In this document: positions 17,999 to 26,020 of the stretch, piece after piece | Layout of the letters: each line of letters starts with the position of its first letter | Numbering within the stretch: the stretch's first letter is position 1 | NCBI RefSeq assembly: GCF_006088715.1 | Contig: NZ_CP030771.1 | Location: 6,777,501-6,841,500 of the forward strand | From: Streptomyces sp. YIM 121038 | GTDB taxonomy: Bacteria > Actinomycetota > Actinomycetes > Streptomycetales > Streptomycetaceae | Direction: 5' to 3' | DNA length: 64,000 nt | Notes under the pieces: generated by a model | Told to the model about the DNA's origin: nothing | What the model saw: only the letters and a program-made list of their open reading frames with translations | Databases searched by the model: none | Translations under genes and position numbers: made by a program

Positions 17999-18182
17999 GA
18001 GGTGTCTCCCGCTCGGGTGTGGCGTGTGGGTGCGGTGTGCCTTACGGAGGGGTAGAGGGGGGGCCGGGCGAGAACTCATCGGTGGTGCGGAAGTCTTTTC
18101 GAGCGGACGGGGGCGGGGCCGCGCGGGAGCGCCCCGGGATCCGCCCCCCTTCCCGGAAGCGGCGGCTTTCCTGAGCCGCGCC

Positions 18183-19340
18183 TCAAGCCGCCAGCGGCAT
18201 CGCCGACAGCTGTGCCACCAGCCAGGTCAGCGGGCCGAACGTGGCCGCCAGCACACCCGTGCGCAGGGCCGCGGAGCCCCGGAGCAGCGACGCGGGCGCC
18301 CCGAGGCGGACCAGGGCCGCCTGGGTCGAGGCGCGGGCGCGGCGGGCCTCGGTCGCCGCGGTGGCCAGGGTGAGCACCGTGCAGCCCGCGACAAGGAGCG
18401 CGCCGAGGGTGGTGAGCGGGCCGATGTCCGCGCGGCCTCCCGCCGCGTGCAGGGTGGTGAGCGCGTACGCGCCCGACGCCACCGCGCACACCACGCCGAG
18501 GGGCTGGCCGATCCGCCGCGCCTCCCGCATCAGGACGCGCCCCGCGAGCAGCCGCAGCGCCCCGGGACGCACCGCCTGGAGCACGCGGCCGCACAGATGG
18601 GTGAGGCCGGGCCCGGCGAGCGCGAGGCCGAGCGCGGTGAGCGCCCACCCGGTGAGCACCCCGGCCGGGCTGCCGTCGATGCCGCCGGGCATGCGCAGGC
18701 CCGGTGCCGCGTCGGCGCCGCTCGCGTACGTCTCGACGGCGAGCCCGGCCGCGAGCAGGGCCACGCCCCACGGCAGGCCGCCCGGCGCCGGGGGCGGTGC
18801 GTCGGGGTCGGGCGGCTGCGCGCCGGGCTTCGTGCGCCGTGGCCGCAGCGTGAGCGCGACCGCGCAGGACGCGCCGAGCGGGGCGAGGGCGAGCAGGGTG
18901 AGCGCGGCGGCGAGCGGCAACGGCCGGTCGGCGGCGAGGAGTTCGGCGGCGGCCCCGTCGAACGGCAGGCCGGTGAGGTCGCCGCGCAGGTGCAGGAAGA
19001 ACAGCAGCGCCACCATGGATCCCAGGGCGCAGGCCACCGCCGTGTTCATGGCCGAGACGACCATCAGCCGCCCGGGGCCGAGGCCGACCGAGGACAGCCC
19101 GGGGCGCGGCTTGGTGCCGGGGTCGGTACGGGCCACGGCGACGGCGAAGTACCCGGTGGCGGCGAGCGGCAGCGCGCACCAGGCCAGGCGCGCCGCGGCG
19201 CCGCCGGAGCCGGGGTGGCCCAGGGCGTAGCCGAGGGCGCACAGGAGCAGGAACCCGGTCCCGGCCGCCGCGGTGGCGACGAGCAGACGGCGCAGCAGGA
19301 CCAGGGGGTGGGCGCCGCGCGCTAGACGGAGAGCGAGCAC
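18183..19340 (-). CDS. ABC transporter permease (FtsX/MacB-like, multi-pass)
   Basis: 385 residues from a GTG at 19340 (MLALRLARGAHPLVLLRRLL), which overlaps the ATPase gene by 19 bp. Several hydrophobic segments are evident, among them VATAAAGTGFLLLCALGYAL, PLAATGYFAVAVA, AMNTAVACALGSMVALLFFL and the C-terminal LAATFGPLTWLVAQL. The position directly behind a LolD/MacB-like ATPase and the pattern of separated membrane segments suggest an FtsX-type export or membrane-remodelling permease. The substrate is unknown. The open frame runs on upstream to 20267, but that part is a shadow of the ATPase gene. Confidence 0.8.
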   Translation of the reverse strand: MLALRLARGAHPLVLLRRLLVATAAAGTGFLLLCALGYALGHPGSGGAAARLAWCALPLAATGYFAVAVARTDPGTKPRPGLSSVGLGPGRLMVVSAMNTAVACALGSMVALLFFLHLRGDLTGLPFDGAAAELLAADRPLPLAAALTLLALAPLGASCAVALTLRPRRTKPGAQPPDPDAPPPAPGGLPWGVALLAAGLAVETYASGADAAPGLRMPGGIDGSPAGVLTGWALTALGLALAGPGLTHLCGRVLQAVRPGALRLLAGRVLMREARRIGQPLGVVCAVASGAYALTTLHAAGGRADIGPLTTLGALLVAGCTVLTLATAATEARRARASTQAALVRLGAPASLLRGSAALRTGVLAATFGPLTWLVAQLSAMPLAA

Positions 19341-20257
19341 GCGGCCCGGCCTTCCGTGTCGGACCCGCCGGGCCGCCCGGAGCCCCCCGGCCCGCCGGCG
19401 GCGGCACCGGGCCGGCCGGCGGCTCCGGCCGCGCCCGCGGTGGCCGACCCGCCCGGGGCACCGGCCCCGCCCGGAGCGCTCGGCCCGCCGGATCCGCCCG
19501 GCCCGTCCACGGTCCCGCGTGCGGCCCCGGCCCCGTTGGCTGAGGTGGCGGGCGCCTGTTCGTCGCCGGGCAGGTGCAGGGTGTGCACGTGTCTGCCGTC
19601 GAGGAGGGCGACCGTGCGGTCGGCGAGGGCGGCGACCTCCGCGTCGTGGGTGGCGAGGACGACGGTGATGCCGTGCGAGCGGGCGGCCGTCGTCAGGGTG
19701 CGCAGGACGTGCGCGCGGTCGGTGCTGTGCAGCGGCGCGGTGGGCTCGTCCGCGAAGAGGACGGCGGGGGCCGCGGCGAGGGCGCGGGCGACGGCCACGC
19801 GCTGGCACTCGGCGCGGGTGAGGGCGTGCGGCCGCTTGCGGGCGCAGTCGCCCACGTCGAGGCGCTCCAGCCACTCCAGGGCCGCGCGCTTGGCGGTGCG
19901 GTGCGGGGCGCCGCGCAGGAGCAGCGCGAGCGCGGCGTTCTCCCAGCCGGTCAGCTCGGGGACGAGCGAGGGCTCGGGGTCGATCCAGCCGAACCGGTCG
20001 CGGCGCAGCCGTTCCCGGACCAGCGGGCCCATGGTGTGCACGGGCGTGGAGTTGAACCAGACCTCGCCCCGCTGGGGCGGCAGTTGGCCGGACAGACAGC
20101 GCAGGAGCGTCGTCTTGCCGCTGCCGCGCGGGCCGCCGACGGCGAGGATCTCGCCCTCGCGGACACCGAGCGAGACGCCGGTGAGTGCGGGAGTGCCGTT
20201 GAGCGTGACGTGCAGGGCACGAGCCCACAGCACGTCGTTGTCCGGCGGGGCCACCAT
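19322..20257 (-). CDS. ABC transporter ATP-binding protein with a degenerate signature motif
   Basis: 311 residues. Walker A is GPRGSGKTT (near residue 42), Walker B is AVLFADEPTAPL and the switch His is in LATHD. The signature that should read LSGGQ is instead LTRAECQRVAVARAL, and the Q-loop region reads FGWIDPEPS without the usual Gln. After residue ~225 comes an ~80-residue Gly/Ala/Pro-rich tail. It pairs with the downstream permease. Loss of LSGGQ may lower or alter ATP hydrolysis. Start ATG 20257 follows an AGGTGT site. Confidence 0.85.
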   Translation of the reverse strand: MVAPPDNDVLWARALHVTLNGTPALTGVSLGVREGEILAVGGPRGSGKTTLLRCLSGQLPPQRGEVWFNSTPVHTMGPLVRERLRRDRFGWIDPEPSLVPELTGWENAALALLLRGAPHRTAKRAALEWLERLDVGDCARKRPHALTRAECQRVAVARALAAAPAVLFADEPTAPLHSTDRAHVLRTLTTAARSHGITVVLATHDAEVAALADRTVALLDGRHVHTLHLPGDEQAPATSANGAGAARGTVDGPGGSGGPSAPGGAGAPGGSATAGAAGAAGRPGAAAGGPGGSGRPGGSDTEGRAACSLSV

Positions 20258-20370
20258 GGGCGTACACCTCGGTTCAGATCAGATTGCCTCCCCCGTACGG
20301 GGGAACGAAGGCTGGGCCGATCGGTCACTGGGCACGCTAGGTATTGGTGGCGGGACCCCGGACAAGGACG

Positions 20371-20415
20371 CGGCCCGGGCGCACCCATCTCACTCGGATG
20401 GGTGCGCCCGGGCCG
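20371..20415 (-). terminator. Perfect 19-bp hairpin after the class III aminotransferase
   Basis: 20371-20389 (CGGCCCGGGCGCACCCATC) and its exact complement at 20397-20415 flank a 7-nt loop, 14 bp past the aminotransferase stop on the minus strand. It separates this gene from the downstream ABC exporter. Confidence 0.85.
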
Positions 20416-20428
20416 GTGTCGTGCCGGG

Positions 20429-21790
20429 TCAGATCTTGGTCCAGGCCTCCGTCAGGACCTGCCGGACGATGCCCTCGATCTCGTCGAACGTGGACTGGTC
20501 CGAGATCAGCGGCGGCGACAGCTGGATGACGGGGTCACCGCGGTCGTCGGCGCGGCAGTACAGGCCGTACTCGAAGAGCTTCTTGGAGACGAAGCCGTAG
20601 AGCACGCGCTCGGACTCCTCGTCCGTGAAGGACTCCTTGGTGGCCTTGTCCTTGACGAGCTCGATGCCGTAGAAGAAGCCGTTGCCGCGGACGTCGCCGA
20701 CGATCGGCAGGTCGTGCAGCTTCTGGAGGGTGCTCAGGAACGCGCCCTCGTTGTCGAGCACGTGCTGGTTGAGGCCCTCGCGCTCGAAGAGGTCGAGGTT
20801 GGCGAGGCCGACGGCCGCGGAGACGGGGTGGCCGCCGAAGGTGTAGCCGTGCAGGAAGGTGTTGTCGCCCTTGTAGAACGGCTCGGCGATGCGGTCGGAG
20901 ACGATGGCCGCGCCGATCGGGGAGTAGCCCGAGGTCATGCCCTTGGCGCAGGTGATGATGTCCGGCACGTAGCCGAACTTGTCGCAGGCGAACATCGTGC
21001 CGAGGCGGCCGAAGGCGCAGATGACCTCGTCGGAGACGAGGAGCACGTCGTACTTGTCGCAGATCTCGCGCACGCGCTGGAAGTAGCCGGGCGGCGGCGG
21101 GAAGCAGCCGCCCGCGTTCTGCACCGGCTCCAGGAAGACCGCGGCGACGGTCTCGGGGCCCTCGAAGAGGATCTCCTGCTCGATCTGGTCGGCGGCCCAG
21201 CGGCCGAAGGCCTCCGGGTCGTCGCCGTGGATCGGGGCGCGGTAGATGTTGGTGTTCGGCACCTTGTGGGCGCCGGGGACCAGCGGCTCGAAGGGGGCCT
21301 TCAGGGCCGGGAGTCCGGTGATGGACAGGGCGCCCTGCGGGGTGCCGTGGTAGGCGACCGCGCGCGAGATGACCTTGTACTTCGTGTGGTTGCCGGTGAG
21401 CTTGTGGTACTGCTTCGCCAGCTTCCAGGCGGTCTCGACGGCCTCGCCGCCGCCGGTGGTGAAGAAGACCTTGTTCAGGTCGCCCGGGGCGTAGTGGGCC
21501 AGGCGCTCGGCCAGTTCGACGGCGCTCGGGTGGGCGTACGACCAGATGGGGAAGAAGGCGAGGTCGGCCGCCTGCCTGGCGGCGACCTCGGCCAGCTCGC
21601 GGCGGCCGTGCCCGGCCTGGACCACGAACAGGCCCGCGAGACCGTCGAGGTACTTCTTGCCCTGGTCGTCGTAGATGTAGGTGCCCTCGCCGCGCACGAT
21701 GGTGGGCACGGGCGTGTTCTCGTACGACGACATGCGCGTGAAGTGCATCCACAGGTGGTCGTACGCGGTTTTGCTGAGGTCCTTGCTCAC
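20429..21790 (-). CDS. Class III aminotransferase, probable polyamine (putrescine) transaminase
   Basis: 453 residues from GTG 21790 (MSKDLSKTAYDHLW), or 459 from GTG 21808, which would overlap the Lrp stop. PLP-dependent fold type I: the Schiff-base Lys is in ITCAKGMTSGYSP, preceded by VLLVSDEVICAFGRLG. Omega-transaminases of this type convert putrescine or cadaverine to the aminoaldehyde using pyruvate or 2-oxoglutarate. The setting supports that reading: an Lrp regulator is immediately upstream, a gamma-aminobutyraldehyde-type dehydrogenase is divergent, and polyamine-binding proteins are nearby. The gene begins 2 bp after the Lrp stop, so the two are co-transcribed. Confidence 0.9.
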   Translation of the reverse strand: MSKDLSKTAYDHLWMHFTRMSSYENTPVPTIVRGEGTYIYDDQGKKYLDGLAGLFVVQAGHGRRELAEVAARQAADLAFFPIWSYAHPSAVELAERLAHYAPGDLNKVFFTTGGGEAVETAWKLAKQYHKLTGNHTKYKVISRAVAYHGTPQGALSITGLPALKAPFEPLVPGAHKVPNTNIYRAPIHGDDPEAFGRWAADQIEQEILFEGPETVAAVFLEPVQNAGGCFPPPPGYFQRVREICDKYDVLLVSDEVICAFGRLGTMFACDKFGYVPDIITCAKGMTSGYSPIGAAIVSDRIAEPFYKGDNTFLHGYTFGGHPVSAAVGLANLDLFEREGLNQHVLDNEGAFLSTLQKLHDLPIVGDVRGNGFFYGIELVKDKATKESFTDEESERVLYGFVSKKLFEYGLYCRADDRGDPVIQLSPPLISDQSTFDEIEGIVRQVLTEAWTKI

Positions 21791-21792
21791 GG

Positions 21793-22344
21793 CTATCGGG
21801 TTCCCCACATGTAGGTCTGCTTCTTCAGCTTGAGGTAGACGAAGCTCTCGGTCGAGCGCACGCCGGGGAGCGCGCGGATCCGCTTGTTGATGACCTCAAG
21901 CAGGTGGTCGTCGTCCTCGCAGACGATCTCCACGAGCAGGTCGTGCGAGCCCGCGGTCATCACCACGTACTCCGCCTCCGGCATCGCGGCGACGGCGTCG
22001 GCGACCGGGTCCACGTCGCCCTCCACGTCGATCCCGACCATCGCCTGGCGGCGGAAGCCCACGGTGAGCGGGTCCGTCACGGCGACGATCTGCATCACGC
22101 CCTGGTCCAGGAGCTTCTGGACGCGCTGGCGCACGGCCGCCTCGGACAGGCCGACGGCCTTGCCGATGGCCGCGTACGGCCTGCGGCCGTCCTCCTGGAG
22201 CTGTTCGATGATGGCCAGGGAGACGGCGTCGACCGAGGGCGATCCGCTCTGGCCGCGGCCGCCACCGGTGGCGGGGCGGGTGGTCGCCCCCTCGCGGGGG
22301 CTGCTGGGGTCTGTGCTTCGACTGGCCACGACTTCACTGTGCAC
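21793..22344 (-). CDS. Lrp/AsnC-family transcriptional regulator
   Basis: 183 residues (178 if GTG 22329 is used). An N-terminal ~35-residue flexible leader precedes the helix-turn-helix (LAIIEQLQEDGRRPYAAIGKAVGLSEAAVRQRVQKLL). A C-terminal RAM/effector domain (VVMTAGSHDLLVEIVCEDDD) binds amino acids or related ligands in the family. It forms an operon with the aminotransferase and is divergent from the aldehyde dehydrogenase, so it probably controls both. An Lrp-type regulator of polyamine utilisation (EpuRI) has been reported in S. coelicolor; this may be its ortholog, which I cannot verify here. Confidence 0.92.
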   Translation of the reverse strand: MHSEVVASRSTDPSSPREGATTRPATGGGRGQSGSPSVDAVSLAIIEQLQEDGRRPYAAIGKAVGLSEAAVRQRVQKLLDQGVMQIVAVTDPLTVGFRRQAMVGIDVEGDVDPVADAVAAMPEAEYVVMTAGSHDLLVEIVCEDDDHLLEVINKRIRALPGVRSTESFVYLKLKKQTYMWGTR

Positions 22345-22373
22345 GAGGTCTCGTCAGTTACGCAAGGGCGGAT

Positions 22374-22388
22374 CAATGAAATTCGTTG
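22374..22388. promoter_or_regulatory. Candidate Lrp-type operator between the Lrp and aldehyde dehydrogenase genes
   Basis: CAATGAA-A-TTCGTTG is a 15-bp palindrome with one mismatch, AT-rich in a GC-rich setting, as expected for Lrp/AsnC sites. It lies 30 bp before the Lrp start. CGCAAG (22361-22366) and CTTGCG (22404-22409) flank it as a wider inverted repeat. Confidence 0.45.
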
Positions 22389-22438
22389 CTTCAGGACTCT
22401 TGGCTTGCGGATTTCGCAGTCCTGGGCTGCTGGGTATG

Positions 22439-22466
22439 TTGAAAGCGTCGGTGTACGGACTAGGGT
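22439..22466 (+). promoter_or_regulatory. Candidate promoter of the aldehyde dehydrogenase gene
   Basis: TTGAAA (22439-22444) and TAGGGT (22461-22466) are 16 bp apart, close to the SigA-type pattern. The predicted start is about 33 bp before the GTG at 22506, which has GGAGGGC upstream. Confidence 0.5.
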
Positions 22467-22505
22467 GGGTGTCTCATCCACTGGACACTGACTGGAGGGC
22501 CGGAA

Positions 22506-23942
22506 GTGAGCACCGAGCTGCGCCGTCTGCGCAACTACATCAACGGAGAATTCCGGGACGCGGCCGACGGACGGACCACCGAGGTGATCAACCCGGCGAC
22601 CGGTGAGGCGTACGCCGTGGCGCCGCTGTCCGGCCAGGCCGACGTCGACGCGGCCATGAAGGCCGCCGCCGACGCCTTCCCGGCCTGGCGCGACCTCGTG
22701 CCCGCCGAGCGGCAGAAGGCGCTGCTGAAGATCGCGGACGCCTTCGAGGAGCGCGCCGAGGAACTCATCGCCGCCGAGGTCGAGAACACGGGCAAGCCGA
22801 TCGGCCTCACCCGCTCCGAAGAGATCCCGCCGATGGTCGACCAGATCCGCTTCTTCGCGGGTGCGGCCCGGATGCTGGAGGGCCGCGCCGCCGGTGAGTA
22901 CATGGAGGGCCTGACCTCCATCGTCCGCCGCGAGCCGGTCGGCGTCTGCGCGCAGGTCGCGCCGTGGAACTACCCGATGATGATGGCCGTGTGGAAGTTC
23001 GCCCCGGCGCTCGCCGCGGGCAACACGGTCGTCCTCAAGCCGTCGGACACCACCCCGGCGTCGACCGTCCTGATGGCCGAGATCATCGGCTCCGTCGTGC
23101 CGCCCGGCGTCTTCAACGTGGTCACGGGCGACCGTGACACCGGCCGCATGATGGTCGAGCACCCGACCCCGGCGATGGCCTCCATCACCGGCTCGGTGCG
23201 CGCGGGCATGCAGGTGGCCGAGTCGGCCGCCAAGGACCTCAAGCGCGTCCACCTGGAGCTCGGCGGCAAGGCGCCCGTCGTGGTCTTCGAGGACACCGAC
23301 CTGGCCAAGGCCGTCGAGGACATCTCGGTGGCGGGCTTCTTCAACGCGGGCCAGGACTGTACGGCCGCGACCCGGGTGCTCGTCCACGAGTCCATCCACG
23401 ACGAGTTCGTCACCGCCCTCGCCAAGGCCGCCGCCGACACCAAGACCGGCCTGCCCGACGACGAGGACGTGCTGTACGGCCCGCTGAACAACGCGAACCA
23501 GCTGGCGCAGGTCTCCGGCTTCATCGACCGGCTGCCCGCGCACGCCAAGGTCGAGGCGGGCGGCCACCGGGTCGGCGAGAAGGGCTACTTCTACGCGCCG
23601 ACCGTCGTCTCCGGGCTCAAGCAGGACGACGAGATCATCCAGAAGGAGGTCTTCGGCCCGGTCATCACCGTCCAGTCCTTCACGGACGAGGCCCAGGCCG
23701 TCGCCTACGCCAACGGCGTGGAGTACGCCCTGGCCTCCTCGGTGTGGACCAAGGACCACGCCCGTGCGATGCGCATGTCCAAGGTCCTCGACTTCGGCTG
23801 CGTCTGGATCAACACGCACATCCCGCTGGTCGCCGAGATGCCGCACGGCGGCTTCAAGAAGTCCGGCTACGGCAAGGACCTCTCCGCCTACGGCTTCGAC
23901 GACTACACCCGCATCAAGCACGTCATGACGTCGCTCGACTGA
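22506..23942 (+). CDS. Gamma-aminobutyraldehyde dehydrogenase-type NAD-dependent aldehyde dehydrogenase
   Basis: 478 residues. The general-base Glu is in HLELGGKAP and the catalytic Cys is in NAGQDCTAATR; VAPWNYPMMM lies in the NAD-binding half. This motif set is typical of the betaine aldehyde/gamma-aminobutyraldehyde branch, which oxidises aminoaldehydes from putrescine breakdown to GABA. It is divergent from the Lrp-aminotransferase operon. A second protein of the same branch is encoded at 31512-33038, so the step is duplicated in this region. A stable hairpin at 23984-24020 follows. Confidence 0.9.
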   Translation: MSTELRRLRNYINGEFRDAADGRTTEVINPATGEAYAVAPLSGQADVDAAMKAAADAFPAWRDLVPAERQKALLKIADAFEERAEELIAAEVENTGKPIGLTRSEEIPPMVDQIRFFAGAARMLEGRAAGEYMEGLTSIVRREPVGVCAQVAPWNYPMMMAVWKFAPALAAGNTVVLKPSDTTPASTVLMAEIIGSVVPPGVFNVVTGDRDTGRMMVEHPTPAMASITGSVRAGMQVAESAAKDLKRVHLELGGKAPVVVFEDTDLAKAVEDISVAGFFNAGQDCTAATRVLVHESIHDEFVTALAKAAADTKTGLPDDEDVLYGPLNNANQLAQVSGFIDRLPAHAKVEAGGHRVGEKGYFYAPTVVSGLKQDDEIIQKEVFGPVITVQSFTDEAQAVAYANGVEYALASSVWTKDHARAMRMSKVLDFGCVWINTHIPLVAEMPHGGFKKSGYGKDLSAYGFDDYTRIKHVMTSLD

Positions 23943-23983
23943 CGTCGGGGCCCCGCGCGGGGCTGACGTTCTGAGTCGTCTTC

Positions 23984-24020
23984 GGGGCGGGCGGTGGACA
24001 CCTTGTCCATTGCCCGCCCC
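23984..24020 (+). terminator. Hairpin between the aldehyde dehydrogenase and PotD-like genes
   Basis: GGGGCGGGCGGTGGAC (23984-23999) pairs with GTCCATTGCCCGCCCC (24005-24020) through 14 Watson-Crick and two G-U pairs around a 5-nt loop. It ends 25 bp before the next start and may attenuate read-through. Confidence 0.7.
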
Positions 24021-24045
24021 GCGTGCGTGAAGTGAGGGTGGGGGC

Positions 24046-25218
24046 ATGACAGTTGCCGCACGTCGTACGTTCCTCAAGGGCATCGGCGCGGCCGGGGTCC
24101 TCGGCGCCCTCGCGGGCTGCGGGGTGCCCGCCGCGTACGTCGACGCCTCGGACCGCGCCGCGAAGGACCTCTCCGGCCGGGAGAAGAAGCTGACGTTCGC
24201 CAACTGGCCGCTGTACATCGACACCGACGACGAGGACAAGACCAGGCGTCCCACCCTCGACGCCTTCGAGAAGCGGACCGGCATCGACGTCCGCTACACC
24301 GAGGAGATCAACGACAACGACGAGTTCTTCGGCAAGATCAGCCCCTCCCTGATGAACCATCAGGCAACCGGCAGGGACCTCGTCGTCATCAGCGACTGGA
24401 TGTGCGCGCGCTTCGTGCGCCTGGGCTGGGTGCAGGAGATGGACCGCTCCCGGCAGCCCAACGTGGCCGAGCACCTCGACCCGATCCTGCGCACGCCGCA
24501 CTTCGACGAGGGGCGCCGGTACTCCGTGCCCTGGCAGTCCGGCATCACCGGCATCGCGTACAACAAGCGGCGGCTCGGCCGCGAGATCCGGCACGTGTCG
24601 GACCTGTGGGCCGACGACCTGAAGGGCCGGGTGACGCTCCTGTCCGGGCTCGACGAGGCGTTCGCGCTGCTGATGCAGGGCGACGGCGTCGACGTCGGGA
24701 AGTGGACCGGGGACGACTTCCACCGCATGTGCGACCGCCTGGAGAAGCGCGTGCGCGGCCATCACATCCGCCGCTTCACCGGGAACGACTACATCAAGGA
24801 CCTCGCCTCCGGTGACGTCCTCGCCTGCCAGGCCTACAGCGGCGACGTCATCCAGCTCCAGGCCGACGACCCCGACATCGCGTTCGTCGTCCCCGAGGAG
24901 GGCGCCGAGCTGTGGGCCGAGTCCCTGATGATCCCCAACCTCGCCCGCCACAAGGGCAACGCCGAGCGCCTGATCGACCACTACTACGACCCCGAGGTCG
25001 CCGCCTCGCTCGCCGCCTGGGTCAACTACGTCTGCCCCGTGCCCGCCGCCCGTGACGTCCTCGCCTCCTCCAAGGACAAGGACCTGGCCGCCCTCGCCGA
25101 TGACCCCCTGGTCTTCCCCGACGACGCGATGCGCCGACGCCTCGCGATCGCCCGGGACATCACGTCCGCCGAACGCACGGAGTTCGCCCGCCGGTGGAAC
25201 TCCCTCGTGGGGCTGTAG
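24046..25218 (+). CDS. PotD-like polyamine-binding lipoprotein, without adjacent permease
   Basis: 390 residues. The N-terminus has a twin-arginine-like RRTFLKG followed by a lipobox LAGC (Cys ~25), so it is probably a lipoprotein, perhaps Tat-exported. The body is a spermidine/putrescine-binding protein: LTFANWPLYIDTD, PTLDAFEKRTGIDVRYTEEIND and GNDYIKDLASGDV. It shares these blocks with the PotD at 33127-34371. No permease or ATPase accompanies it, so it may use the PotABC encoded 10 kb away, giving two binding specificities to one importer. GAGGGTGGGGG precedes the ATG. Confidence 0.9.
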   Translation: MTVAARRTFLKGIGAAGVLGALAGCGVPAAYVDASDRAAKDLSGREKKLTFANWPLYIDTDDEDKTRRPTLDAFEKRTGIDVRYTEEINDNDEFFGKISPSLMNHQATGRDLVVISDWMCARFVRLGWVQEMDRSRQPNVAEHLDPILRTPHFDEGRRYSVPWQSGITGIAYNKRRLGREIRHVSDLWADDLKGRVTLLSGLDEAFALLMQGDGVDVGKWTGDDFHRMCDRLEKRVRGHHIRRFTGNDYIKDLASGDVLACQAYSGDVIQLQADDPDIAFVVPEEGAELWAESLMIPNLARHKGNAERLIDHYYDPEVAASLAAWVNYVCPVPAARDVLASSKDKDLAALADDPLVFPDDAMRRRLAIARDITSAERTEFARRWNSLVGL

Positions 25219-25255
25219 ACCCGCACGGCGCGGTACGCCGGCCCGCCGCGCACGT

Positions 25256-25867
25256 CTACGCGCCGGGCGCGAGCACCGCGTCCCAGGCGGCCATCGCCCG
25301 GTCCACCGTCTTGTCCAGGGTCGCGCGGGACGCGCCGTCGCGGGCCTGGACGGACATGCCCTGGACGACCGTGGTGTAGAAGGCCGCCACGGCCTCCGTG
25401 TCGGTCGCGGCGGGGAGTTCGCCCTCCTCGACGCCGCGGCGCAGGCGCTCGGCCATCATCTCGGCGCCCGACCGGCGCCAGCCCGCCAGGTGGTCGCGCA
25501 CCGGTGCGTTCGCCGGTGAGCAGTTGGTGGCGGCAAGCACGATCATGCAGCCGGTCGGCCGGTCCCGGTCGGTGTACGCGCGCGCGTTCTCGCGCAGGAC
25601 CGCCTCGACGGCGCCGCGCGCGGTGGGGACCTCGGCGAACGCACGCGTCATGACCGAGCCCTCGGTGACGCTGTACAGCGTCACCGCCTCCTGGAACAGC
25701 CGTTCCTTGGAGCCGAACGCGGCGTACAGGCTGGGCGAGGCGATGCCCATGGCCGAGGTGAGGTCGGTCATCGACGTCGCCTCGTACCCGTGCTCCCAGA
25801 ACACCTCCATGGCCCGGCGAAGGGCCGTCTCCCGGTCGAAGCCCCGGGGCCGTCCGCGTCCCGCCAC
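25256..25867 (-). CDS. TetR-family regulator divergent from an SDR gene
   Basis: 203 residues from the GTG at 25867 (MAGRGRPRGFDRE), with GAGGTGGGGAG upstream. The helix-turn-helix occupies residues ~10-55 (ALRRAMEVFWEHGYEATSMTDLTSAMGIASPSLYAAFGSKERLF), the YxAFGxKExLF pattern of the AcrR-like group. The C-terminal domain has a Cys-containing segment PTGCMIVLAATNCSPAN. It faces the SDR gene across a 153-bp interval holding a 24-bp palindrome, so it probably represses itself and the SDR in response to an unknown compound. Confidence 0.9.
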   Translation of the reverse strand: MAGRGRPRGFDRETALRRAMEVFWEHGYEATSMTDLTSAMGIASPSLYAAFGSKERLFQEAVTLYSVTEGSVMTRAFAEVPTARGAVEAVLRENARAYTDRDRPTGCMIVLAATNCSPANAPVRDHLAGWRRSGAEMMAERLRRGVEEGELPAATDTEAVAAFYTTVVQGMSVQARDGASRATLDKTVDRAMAAWDAVLAPGA

Positions 25868-25936
25868 GCTCCCCACCTCATTTCTGTAGTGACTGACAAA
25901 TATAGGTCTTGACGTGGTGGAACACGCGTGTGAAAG

Positions 25937-25960
25937 TTTCTGTGCCGATCGACACAGAAA
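25937..25960. promoter_or_regulatory. 24-bp palindromic operator candidate for the TetR/SDR pair
   Basis: TTTCTGTGCCGA and TCGACACAGAAA are inverted copies with one mismatch. The palindrome lies 70 bp from the TetR start and 61 bp from the SDR start, a typical site for a divergent TetR-type repressor. Confidence 0.65.
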
Positions 25961-26020
25961 TCGGTGGGCGGTACGCGACCGCGCGGGCCGCCCTCGCGCA
26001 CGACGGATGTGGGGCAGGGA

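Noticed and set aside
18183..20267. A 694-codon version of the ABC permease
   Set aside because: Its first ~310 codons are a shadow of the ATPase gene in another frame; the real start is the GTG at 19340.
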